Shown here piece by piece: positions 40,505 to 47,117 of a stretch of DNA of 64,000 nucleotides. Below the pieces are notes generated by a model. The model had not been told where the DNA came from. It saw only the letters and a program-made list of their open reading frames with translations, and searched no databases. Made by a program: the position numbers and the translations under genes. Positions within the stretch are counted from its first letter, which is position 1. Every line of letters begins with the position of its first letter. The DNA is from Aquipuribacter sp051216895 (GTDB lineage Bacteria; Actinomycetota; Actinomycetes; Actinomycetales; JBBAYJ01), in the NCBI RefSeq assembly GCF_051216895.1, contig NZ_JBPKAO010000003.1, forward strand, positions 62,001 through 126,000. Direction: 5' to 3'.

Positions 40505-41929
40505 ATGTTCAGCTCCGCGGAAGAGGTCCTCAAGTTCATCGCCGACGAGGACGTGAAGTTCGTCGACGTCCGCTTCATCGACCTCCCTGGCGTGATGCAG
40601 CACTTCACGATGCCGGCCGATGCGTTCGACATGTCGGCCTTCGAGGACGGCCAGATGTTCGACGGCTCGTCGATCCGTGGCTTCCAGGCCATCCACGAGT
40701 CCGACATGAAGCTGATCCCGGACCCGGCGACGGCCTACATCGACCCGTACCGCGCGGCCAAGACGCTCGTCGTGACCCACTCGATCGTCGACCCGTTCAC
40801 CTCCGAGCCGTACAGCCGTGACCCCCGCCAGGTCGCCGCGAAGGCCGAGCTGTACCTCAAGGGCACCGGCATCGCGGACACCGCGTTCTTCGGGGCCGAG
40901 GCCGAGTTCTACGTCTTCGACGACGTGCGCTTCGAGACCAAGCCCAACACCGGCTACTACGAGATCGACTCCATCGAGGCGCAGTGGAACACCGCGCGCC
41001 AGGAGGAGGGCGGCAACCGGGGCTACAAGACGCGCTACAAGAGCGGCTACTTCCCCGTCTCCCCCACCGACCACCAGGCCGACCTGCGCGACGAGATGGT
41101 GCAGACCCTGCAGCAGATCGGGCTCGTCATGGAGCGCGCGCACCACGAGGTGGGCGCCGCCGGGCAGGCCGAGATCAACTACAGGTTCAACTCGCTCCTG
41201 CACGCCGGCGACGACCTGATGAAGTTCAAGTACGTCATCAAGAACACGGCGTGGAAGAACGGCAAGACCGCCACCTTCATGCCCAAGCCCGTCTTCGGTG
41301 ACAACGGCTCCGGCATGCACGCGCACCAGTCGCTGTGGAAGGACGGCGAGCCGCTGTTCTACGACGAGGCCGGCTACGGCGGCCTGTCGGACATGGCCCG
41401 CTGGTACATCGGCGGCCTGCTCGCCCACGCCCCCGCGGTGCTGGCGTTCACCAACCCGACCGTCAACAGCTACCACCGTCTGGTGCCCGGCTTCGAGGCG
41501 CCCGTCAACCTCGTCTACTCCGCGCGCAACCGCTCCGCGGCCATCCGGATCCCGATCACCGGTTCCTCCCCCAAGGCCAAGCGCATCGAGTTCCGCGCGC
41601 CCGACCCCTCGGGCAACCCGTACCTGGCGTTCTCGGCCATGCTCATGGCCGGCCTGGACGGAATCAAGAACCGGACCGAGCCGCCCGCGCCGGTCGACAA
41701 GGACCTGTACGAGCTCCCCCCGGAGGAGCACGCCAACATCCAGCAGGTCCCGACCACGCTGCCCGAGGTCCTCAAGGCCCTGGAGGCCGACCACGAGTTC
41801 CTCACCGAGGGCGACGTGTTCACCCCGGACCTCATCGAGACGTGGATCGACTGGAAGATGGAGAACGAGGTCCTGCCCATCCAGAGCCGGCCGCACCCCC
41901 ACGAGTTCGAGCTGTACTACGACATCTGA
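40505..41929 (+). CDS. glnA: Glutamine synthetase, type I
   Basis: The main nitrogen-assimilation enzyme makes glutamine from glutamate, ammonia and ATP as a dodecamer. Length 474 fits GSI-beta. Motifs are FDGSSIRGFQ, the metal site AEAEFYVFD, NYRFN, the ATP-binding KPVFGDNGSGMHAHQSLWKDG and NRSAAIRIP. The adenylylation Tyr is in KDLYELPPEE, so activity is probably controlled by GlnE. The ATG has an AGGAGA site. A GlnR box and TAGCGT -10 lie upstream, and a strong GC-rich terminator follows. Confidence 0.98.
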   Translation: MFSSAEEVLKFIADEDVKFVDVRFIDLPGVMQHFTMPADAFDMSAFEDGQMFDGSSIRGFQAIHESDMKLIPDPATAYIDPYRAAKTLVVTHSIVDPFTSEPYSRDPRQVAAKAELYLKGTGIADTAFFGAEAEFYVFDDVRFETKPNTGYYEIDSIEAQWNTARQEEGGNRGYKTRYKSGYFPVSPTDHQADLRDEMVQTLQQIGLVMERAHHEVGAAGQAEINYRFNSLLHAGDDLMKFKYVIKNTAWKNGKTATFMPKPVFGDNGSGMHAHQSLWKDGEPLFYDEAGYGGLSDMARWYIGGLLAHAPAVLAFTNPTVNSYHRLVPGFEAPVNLVYSARNRSAAIRIPITGSSPKAKRIEFRAPDPSGNPYLAFSAMLMAGLDGIKNRTEPPAPVDKDLYELPPEEHANIQQVPTTLPEVLKALEADHEFLTEGDVFTPDLIETWIDWKMENEVLPIQSRPHPHEFELYYDI

Positions 41930-41982
41930 TCCGACTGCGCTCCCCATCACCGCAACCACGCGCTGACCTGCGCGGACACGAG

Positions 41983-42006
41983 GCGGGCCCCCTCCGGGGG
42001 GCCCGC
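41983..42006 (+). terminator. Intrinsic terminator of glnA
   Basis: GCGGGCCCCC (41983-41992) and GGGGGCCCGC (41997-42006) form a perfect 10-bp stem with a TCCG loop, followed by TTTCG. Confidence 0.8.
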
Positions 42007-42035
42007 TTTCGCGTTGCCAGGAACCTGCACCGGGC

Positions 42036-42049
42036 GGGACCAACGTCCC
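42036..42049 (+). promoter_or_regulatory. DosR-like box 1
   Basis: GGGACCAACGTCCC, centre 30.5 bp before the CAGACT -10 at 42073. It would control the small frame at 42114 and/or the membrane hydrolase at 42308. Confidence 0.6.
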
Positions 42050-42307
42050 TCGGCGAACCGACCGCCGGTGGGCAGACTCGTCGTGACGCCGGACCGCGAG
42101 GGACGGAGGGGCCATGACGAGGACGGCGAGCACCACCGACGACGCCTCGCCCTGGCCATGGCCGCGGCGTCGCAGCTCGTCGTGCGGGAGCACCGGCGGG
42201 CTGCACCTCGGGCTCGCGAAGCGGCCCCCCGCCGTCCTGCGGAGTGGCGCACCTGGTGCTGCTCGTGCCCGCGTCTGCGGTGAGGGACGGCCCCTAGGGA
42301 GGACGAC

Positions 42308-43837
42308 ATGGACGACACCACCACCCCGCGGCGCTCGACCGACGCCGCCGCGACGGCGGCCGCCCCGCCTGGTCGGGGCTGGTCCCCCGGCACGTCGGCC
42401 GTGCTCGGCCTGGCCGTGCCGGCCGTCGCCGGGCTGGTGTCCGCCGGCCTGACTCCCCGCGGTCCGCTGACCGCCCCCGAGGTGCTGCTGTCGATGCTGG
42501 CCGCCCTCGTGGTCGGGGTGCTGTCGGGCGCGCTGCTGCGCAGCCGGTGGGCCCTGCTGGTGGCCCCTGTCCTCTTCGTCGTCGTCTTCGAGGTGGCCCG
42601 GACAGGCACGAGCGGCGCCACCGTGGACACGGTCCGGCTGGACTCCGTCCTGGGGGTCCTCGCCCTCGTGGCCGGACGCGGCGTGCACGGGCTGCTCGTC
42701 CTGGCCCCCATGGTCCTCGGCAGCCGGTACGGCGTGGAGGTGGCCGCGCGTCGGGGGATCGGTGGCCCGCCCCGGATGGGTCGGTGGGGCTGGGCCGGTA
42801 CCTCGCTGGCCGCCGTGGCCCTGCTGCTGCTGGCGGCGCTCGTGGCCCGGCCCGGGTCGACCGCCCCGGTCGTCGACGCCGCGGGCGACCCGGTCGAGGG
42901 CAGCATCGCCGAGCTGGTGAGCGTGCCGGTGGGCGACACCGAGCAGACCCTGATGATCCGCGGGTCGAGCACGGAGGACCCGGTGCTGCTGCACCTGGCC
43001 GGCGGCCCGGGCGGCACCGACCTGGGGGCGATGCGCCTGGACCCCTCGCTCGAGGACGACTTCGTCGTGGTGACCTGGGACCAGCCCGGGACCGGCAAGT
43101 CCTACCCGGCCCTCGACCCGACCGAGGACATGACGCTGCAGCGGGTGGTGGACGACACGCTGGCGGTCACCGACTACCTGCGGACCCGGTTCGAGGAGGA
43201 CCAGGTGGTGCTCACCGGACAGTCCTGGGGCACGGTCCTCGGGGTGCTGGCGGTGCAGCAGCGGCCCGAGCACTACCGGGCCCTCGTGAGCACCGGGCAG
43301 ATGGTGGACATCCGCGAGACCGACGAGATCTTCTACGAGGAGACCTCGCAGTGGGCCCGCACGACCGGCGACGCGTCGCTGGCGACCGACCTGCTGGAGC
43401 AGGGACCGCCTCCCTACGAGGACATGCTGGACTACACCACGCTCGTCGCCGCCGAGCGTGACATCTACGCCTACCCGGAGTTCGACGGGTCGACCGAGAT
43501 GCCCGCGACGATCTGGGGGCCGGAGAACACCTTCATGGACCGGGTCAACGCCGCCCGCGGCCTGCTGGACACCTACTCCCTGCTCTACCCCCAGCTGCAG
43601 GAGCTCGACTTCCGCGAGGACGTGCCGCGGCTGGAGGTGCCGGTCTACGTGGTGATGGGCGAGCACGAGGCCCGGGGTCGGGTGGACCCGGCCCGGGAGT
43701 GGTTCGAGCAGCTGCAGGCGCCGGACAAGACCTGGATCGAGGTGCCGGCCGCGAGCCACCGGGCCTCCTTCGAGCAGCCCGAGGCCTACGCGCGCCTGAT
43801 GCAGCAGGTCCTGACGGACACGGCCGGCAGCGGATAG
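42308..43837 (+). CDS. Membrane-anchored alpha/beta hydrolase (proline iminopeptidase-like)
   Basis: A 509-residue protein. The N-terminal 200 residues hold four or five transmembrane helices. The outside C-terminal part is an alpha/beta hydrolase: HLAGGPGGTDLG oxyanion loop, DQPGTGKSYP, nucleophile elbow VVLTGQSWGTVLG (Ser), and late His in VPAASHRASFEQP. The HGGPG-like loop is the hallmark of proline iminopeptidase and related peptidases (S33). The start has a GGAGGACG site. A DosR-like box lies about 260 bp upstream. Role unknown; a peptide or ester on the cell surface is a fair guess. Confidence 0.82.
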   Translation: MDDTTTPRRSTDAAATAAAPPGRGWSPGTSAVLGLAVPAVAGLVSAGLTPRGPLTAPEVLLSMLAALVVGVLSGALLRSRWALLVAPVLFVVVFEVARTGTSGATVDTVRLDSVLGVLALVAGRGVHGLLVLAPMVLGSRYGVEVAARRGIGGPPRMGRWGWAGTSLAAVALLLLAALVARPGSTAPVVDAAGDPVEGSIAELVSVPVGDTEQTLMIRGSSTEDPVLLHLAGGPGGTDLGAMRLDPSLEDDFVVVTWDQPGTGKSYPALDPTEDMTLQRVVDDTLAVTDYLRTRFEEDQVVLTGQSWGTVLGVLAVQQRPEHYRALVSTGQMVDIRETDEIFYEETSQWARTTGDASLATDLLEQGPPPYEDMLDYTTLVAAERDIYAYPEFDGSTEMPATIWGPENTFMDRVNAARGLLDTYSLLYPQLQELDFREDVPRLEVPVYVVMGEHEARGRVDPAREWFEQLQAPDKTWIEVPAASHRASFEQPEAYARLMQQVLTDTAGSG

Positions 43838-43889
43838 CCCAGGCCTGCGGACGGCCCCCCGCCTCCCCCGCGCCACCGGGTCGAGGGCT

Positions 43890-43903
43890 GGGACCTTCGT
43901 CCC
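43890..43903 (+). promoter_or_regulatory. DosR-like box 2
   Basis: GGGACCTTCGTCCC, 55-68 nt before the PspC-domain gene. A GAGGAT hexamer at 43928 stands 31.5 bp from its centre. Confidence 0.65.
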
Positions 43904-43957
43904 TCGATGCGGACGGGGTCCCGGGCGGAGGATGGACGAGCACCCGGGAGGTGTCAC

Positions 43958-44434
43958 ATGAACCGACGACCGCTGGACCCCGACCCCGTCAGGACCGCTG
44001 CCCTCGCGCCGGGCTCCGGGCCACCACCGGGCCCTCCGCCCGGTCCTCCACCCGGCCCCCCGGCCCCCGTGCTGCGACGCCCCGAGCAGGGCCGGGTGGT
44101 CCTCGGGGTCGCGGCGGCGCTGGCCCGCTACCTGGGCGTCGACCCGGTGGTGGTGCGGGTCGGCTTCGTCCTGCTGGCCCTGTTCGGCGGCTCCGGCGTG
44201 CTGCTGTACTTGGTGGGCGCCCTGGTGATCCCGGCCGAGCAGCCCGGTGACCGCGTCGGTCGCGTGACCGGGGTCTCCCAGCACGACACCAGCCTGGCGA
44301 TCGGAGCCGTCCTCGTCGTGGCCGGCAGCCTGGCCCTGGTCTCCCAGGTGCTGCCGCAGGCGTCCTCCCTGCTCGGCCCGGTGCTCCTCCTCGGCGCCGG
44401 CATCGCGGTCCTCGTCGTGGCCGGCCGACGATGA
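43958..44434 (+). CDS. PspC domain-containing membrane protein
   Basis: A 158-residue protein. A Pro/Gly repeat (GPPPGPPPGPP) of about 20 residues leads to a PspC domain (about 40-95) with RVVLGVAAALARYLGVDPVVVRVGFVLLALFGGSGVLLYL, then two more helices. PspC proteins sense or respond to envelope stress; in actinobacteria this domain is often the N-terminus of a sensor kinase, but no kinase domain is present here. An AGGTG site precedes the ATG. The next gene starts inside its stop (ATGA), and the operon leads to a DosR-like response regulator. Confidence 0.85.
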   Translation: MNRRPLDPDPVRTAALAPGSGPPPGPPPGPPPGPPAPVLRRPEQGRVVLGVAAALARYLGVDPVVVRVGFVLLALFGGSGVLLYLVGALVIPAEQPGDRVGRVTGVSQHDTSLAIGAVLVVAGSLALVSQVLPQASSLLGPVLLLGAGIAVLVVAGRR

Positions 44435-45054
44435 GCGCCACGGTGCAGGCACCGGTCAGGGCGCCCGTGCCCGTGGGTGCGCTGACCGTCGGCACCCTGC
44501 TGGTCCTCGCGGGGCTGGTGTGGCTGGGAGAGGAGAGCGGCCTCGTCGACGTCTCCTGGCCGGTCGCGATCGCCCTGGCGGTCGGGGCCGTCGGGGTCCT
44601 GCTGATCCTCACGGCCCGCTCACCCCATGCGGGTGGTCTGGTCCCGGTCGGGATCGTCCTGCTCGTGCTGCTCGTGCTGACCAGCGTCGTCCCGGGCGTC
44701 CCGCTGGCGGACGGCGCCGGGGACCGCACGTACCGCCCGACGACCGCGGCCGAGCTCGAGCGGGAGTACGAGCTGGGGGCGGGCTCCCTCGTCCTGGACC
44801 TGCGTGAGCTCCCCCCGGACGCGACGTCACCGGGCACCACGGAGGTCACCGTCGGCCTGGGCGAGATCACGGTCCTGCTGCCCGACGACCTGGCCGTCGA
44901 CGTCACCGCCAGCGCCCGGACCGGCGAGGTGGACGTCCTCGGCACCCGTGAGCAGGGGACGTCGCCGCAGGTCACCGAGGTCGTGGGCCCCGGGCTCGAC
45001 CCGCTCGTCCTGCTGCTGCACGTCGGTCTCGGGACCGTCGAGGTGACCCGGTGA
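44431..45054 (+). CDS. LiaF-like membrane protein
   Basis: A 207-residue protein with three transmembrane helices in the first 95 residues and a C-terminal domain (about 115-205) with GEITVLLPDDLAVDVTASARTGEVDVLG, the beta-solenoid type seen in LiaF and cell-wall-active antibiotic response proteins. LiaF-like proteins usually inhibit a LiaS-like kinase. It overlaps the PspC gene upstream and the 65-aa gene downstream by 4 bp each, so all three are coupled. Confidence 0.8.
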   Translation: MSATVQAPVRAPVPVGALTVGTLLVLAGLVWLGEESGLVDVSWPVAIALAVGAVGVLLILTARSPHAGGLVPVGIVLLVLLVLTSVVPGVPLADGAGDRTYRPTTAAELEREYELGAGSLVLDLRELPPDATSPGTTEVTVGLGEITVLLPDDLAVDVTASARTGEVDVLGTREQGTSPQVTEVVGPGLDPLVLLLHVGLGTVEVTR

Positions 45055-45248
45055 GCGCCGTCGCGCCGCCCGCGGAGCTGCACCGGGGGCGACTCGTCCT
45101 GGGCGCACTCATGCTCCTGCTGGCGGTCGCCGCCCTGGCGCAGGAGTGGGGCGTGGTGACCCTGCAGCTGCGTTACCTGGCGCCCGCTCTGCTGGTGGCC
45201 GCCGGGGTCGTGCTGCTCGTCTCCGGGGCGGCGCGGGCCGGACGCTGA
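45051..45248 (+). CDS. Small membrane protein, two helices
   Basis: A 65-residue protein with helices at about 14-30 and 42-60, no known domain. The GTG start overlaps the stop of the LiaF-like gene (GTGA). Its size, coupling and context suggest a small partner of the PspC/LiaF-like pair. Codon use matches its neighbours. Confidence 0.7.
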   Translation: MSAVAPPAELHRGRLVLGALMLLLAVAALAQEWGVVTLQLRYLAPALLVAAGVVLLVSGAARAGR

Positions 45249-45289
45249 GGACGCGGCCGTGGGTCCCGGTCGCCCGGCCGGCTCGCCGC

Positions 45290-45309
45290 GGACCTTGGCG
45301 GCGAGGTCC
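45290..45309. promoter_or_regulatory. Palindrome upstream of the response regulator
   Basis: GGACCT-N8-AGGTCC is a perfect inverted repeat 9 bp upstream of the TACCCT -10. It is a candidate operator, possibly for autoregulation; it differs in spacing from the DosR-like boxes. Confidence 0.4.
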
Positions 45310-45317
45310 GGGGTCCC

Positions 45318-45323
45318 TACCCT
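45318..45323 (+). promoter_or_regulatory. -10 hexamer of a leaderless response-regulator promoter
   Basis: TACCCT, 6 nt, then the ATG at 45330. Confidence 0.5.
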
Positions 45324-45329
45324 GGCGTG

Positions 45330-46022
45330 ATGTCGACCCGGCGGGTCACGGTGATGGTCGTCGACGACCACGAGGTCGTCCGGCGCGGGGTGGTCGAGGT
45401 CTGCGACGCCGCCCCCGGCCTCGAGGTCGTGGCCGAGGCCGCATCGGTCGCGGAGGCGATCCGCCGCGGACCCGCGGTGCGCCCCGACGTGGCCCTGGTG
45501 GACCTCGACCTGCCCGACGGGACCGGCGTGGACGTGATGCGCGGGTTGCGACTGACCACCCCCGGCACCCGTTTCGTCGTCCTGTCCGGCGTGGTCGAGG
45601 CCGAGGAGGCCGCGGAGTCCCTGGCCGCCGCGGGGGCCGGTGGGTTCGTGGCCAAGACCATGCGCGGCAGCCACATCGTCGAGACCGTCCTGGCCGTGGC
45701 GGCCGGCCGGGCACCGTTCGAGGAGCTGACGCGGCCGGAGCCCGTCAGCTGGACGGACCCGTTGGCGGTGCTGACGCCGGCCGAGCGGAGCGTCCTGCTG
45801 GGCATCGGCGAGGGGCTCAGCAACCGTGAGATCGGTGAGCGGCTGGGCTCGGCCGAGCAGACGGTCAAGAACCACGTCAGGTCGGTGCTGTCCAAGCTGG
45901 GGTTCCGGCGGCGCAGCCAGGTCGCGGCCTGGGTCGCCGCCGACGGTGCCGCGACCGTCCGGTCGGCGGTGCCCATGCCGCGGTCGGGGCCCGCCGGCGA
46001 CCTCAGCCCCCGACGCGGCTGA
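45330..46022 (+). CDS. NarL/LuxR-family response regulator, DosR/DevR-like
   Basis: A 230-residue regulator. The receiver domain (about 1-120) has VVDDHEVVRRGVVEV, the phospho-acceptor Asp in ALVDLDLPDGTG and the Lys in VAKTMRG. The HTH domain (about 150-215) reads LTPAERSVLLGIGEGLSN...TVKNHV...LGFRRRSQVA. These segments closely resemble M. tuberculosis DosR (DDHEVVRRG, SVAEA, RPDVA, LPDG, KNYVS/KLGMERRTQ). No histidine kinase is encoded nearby. Six DosR-like boxes within 12.5 kb make it the likely regulator of the cluster. Confidence 0.88.
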   Translation: MSTRRVTVMVVDDHEVVRRGVVEVCDAAPGLEVVAEAASVAEAIRRGPAVRPDVALVDLDLPDGTGVDVMRGLRLTTPGTRFVVLSGVVEAEEAAESLAAAGAGGFVAKTMRGSHIVETVLAVAAGRAPFEELTRPEPVSWTDPLAVLTPAERSVLLGIGEGLSNREIGERLGSAEQTVKNHVRSVLSKLGFRRRSQVAAWVAADGAATVRSAVPMPRSGPAGDLSPRRG

Positions 46023-46084
46023 CCGTCACCCCGGCGCCGTCCCGCCGTCGCCGCCCGGGCGGCCCGGCCGACCTGCGTCCGGGC

Positions 46085-46098
46085 AGGACCTAAGGCCC
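46085..46098 (+). promoter_or_regulatory. DosR-like box 3
   Basis: AGGACCTAAGGCCC, centre 29.5 bp before a GACCCT hexamer at 46121. It precedes the tandem universal stress protein gene. Confidence 0.55.
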
Positions 46099-46205
46099 TG
46101 GCCGTCGTGGGCCGGACGAGGACCCTGGTGGTGAGCGACGAACCGCCCCCGACCGGACGCCCGGATCCCCGGGCGACGCGGGCACGACGAGAGAGAGGTC
46201 CGACG

Positions 46206-47093
46206 ATGAGCACAGCTCTCAGCACGGAGGTCGAGGGGCAGGACGCGGTCCACGTCGACCGGGTGGTCGTCGGCTTCGACGGGTCGCCGTCGGCGCAGCA
46301 GGCCCTGCAGGTCGCGATCGACGAGGCGGACCGCAGGTCGGTCCCGCTCACGCTGGTGACGGCGGTCGAGCCGGACCCCGTCCTGGCCCTGGCCCACCCG
46401 CGGCCCGGCGCGCCCGCGCTCCGGGCCGCCCAGGAGGGCGCGGTCGCCGCGAGGCAACGGCTCGGCGAGCAGGCGGTCACGTCGACGGTGCGCGGGGGCC
46501 ACCCGGTCCCGGTCGTGCTCGAGGCCGTGCGGCCCGGGGACCTCGTGGTGCTCGGCTGCCGCTCGCACGGCCCGCTCGCCCGAGCCGTCCTCGGCTCCAC
46601 GAGCAGCCACGTCGCCGTCTTCGCCGAGGTCCCCGTCATGGTGGTCCCACCGGCAGCAGGGGCCGCGGACGAGCCGCCGCCCGGAGACCGGGTGGTGGTC
46701 GGCGTCGACGGGTCGGCCCTGTCCCTGGCCGCCGTGCGGTTCGCGGTCGAGGAGGCCGAGCTGCTCGGCCTCCCGCTGCGGGCGGTGCTCGCCGTCCCTG
46801 CGCCGCGGGACCCGCACGGCCAGGTGGTGGGTCCGGACGAGCCGCAGCTGCAGGAGGCCGGGACGCTCCTCGGGGAGGCGCTGGCGGGGTGCGCGGTGGA
46901 CCACCCGGACGTGCGCCTGGAACCGACCGTCGTCCAGGGCTCCCCGGTCGACGCCCTCCTCGAGCACGCCACCGGTGCCCGCCTCCTCGTCGTCGGTTCC
47001 CGGGGCCGCGGTGCGTTGCGGTCGGCCGTCATGGGCTCGGTGAGCCGCGACGTGCTCCACCGCGCACCCTGCCCCGTCACCGTCGTGCGGTGA
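46206..47093 (+). CDS. Universal stress protein, tandem UspA domains
   Basis: A 295-residue protein with two UspA folds (about 17-150 and 160-295). Each begins with the strand VVVGFDGSPS / VVVGVDGSAL. Only the second ends in the ATP-binding GxxGxG-S motif (VVGSRGRGALRSAVMGSVS); the first has GCRSHGPLARAVLGSTS. Such tandem USPs are prominent DosR targets in mycobacteria and bind ATP to slow growth in hypoxia; here that role is inferred. An AGAGAGG site precedes the ATG. It is convergent with the P-type ATPase gene. Confidence 0.9.
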   Translation: MSTALSTEVEGQDAVHVDRVVVGFDGSPSAQQALQVAIDEADRRSVPLTLVTAVEPDPVLALAHPRPGAPALRAAQEGAVAARQRLGEQAVTSTVRGGHPVPVVLEAVRPGDLVVLGCRSHGPLARAVLGSTSSHVAVFAEVPVMVVPPAAGAADEPPPGDRVVVGVDGSALSLAAVRFAVEEAELLGLPLRAVLAVPAPRDPHGQVVGPDEPQLQEAGTLLGEALAGCAVDHPDVRLEPTVVQGSPVDALLEHATGARLLVVGSRGRGALRSAVMGSVSRDVLHRAPCPVTVVR

Positions 47094-47117
47094 CCGGTCG
47101 ACGCCCGCCGGGCGGCC

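Larger units (their letters stand above)
41930..42307. other. Non-coding or weakly coding gap between glnA and the membrane hydrolase
   Basis: This 378-bp stretch holds the glnA terminator, a DosR-like box (42036-42049), a CAGACT -10 (42073-42078), and a GGAGGGG site before an ATG at 42114. From that ATG about 45 codons follow genome-typical codon use, then the bias shifts frame near the CCCCCC run at 42226-42231. With one base fewer there, the frame would run about 60 codons to a TAG near 42297. I cannot name a product. It may be a small gene broken by a real or sequencing frameshift. Confidence 0.4.

Noticed and set aside
39842..44452. Minus-strand open frame of about 1500 codons across glnA and the hydrolase
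   Set aside because: Only its last 151 codons, the RDD protein, look like protein; the rest is antisense to glnA and other real genes.
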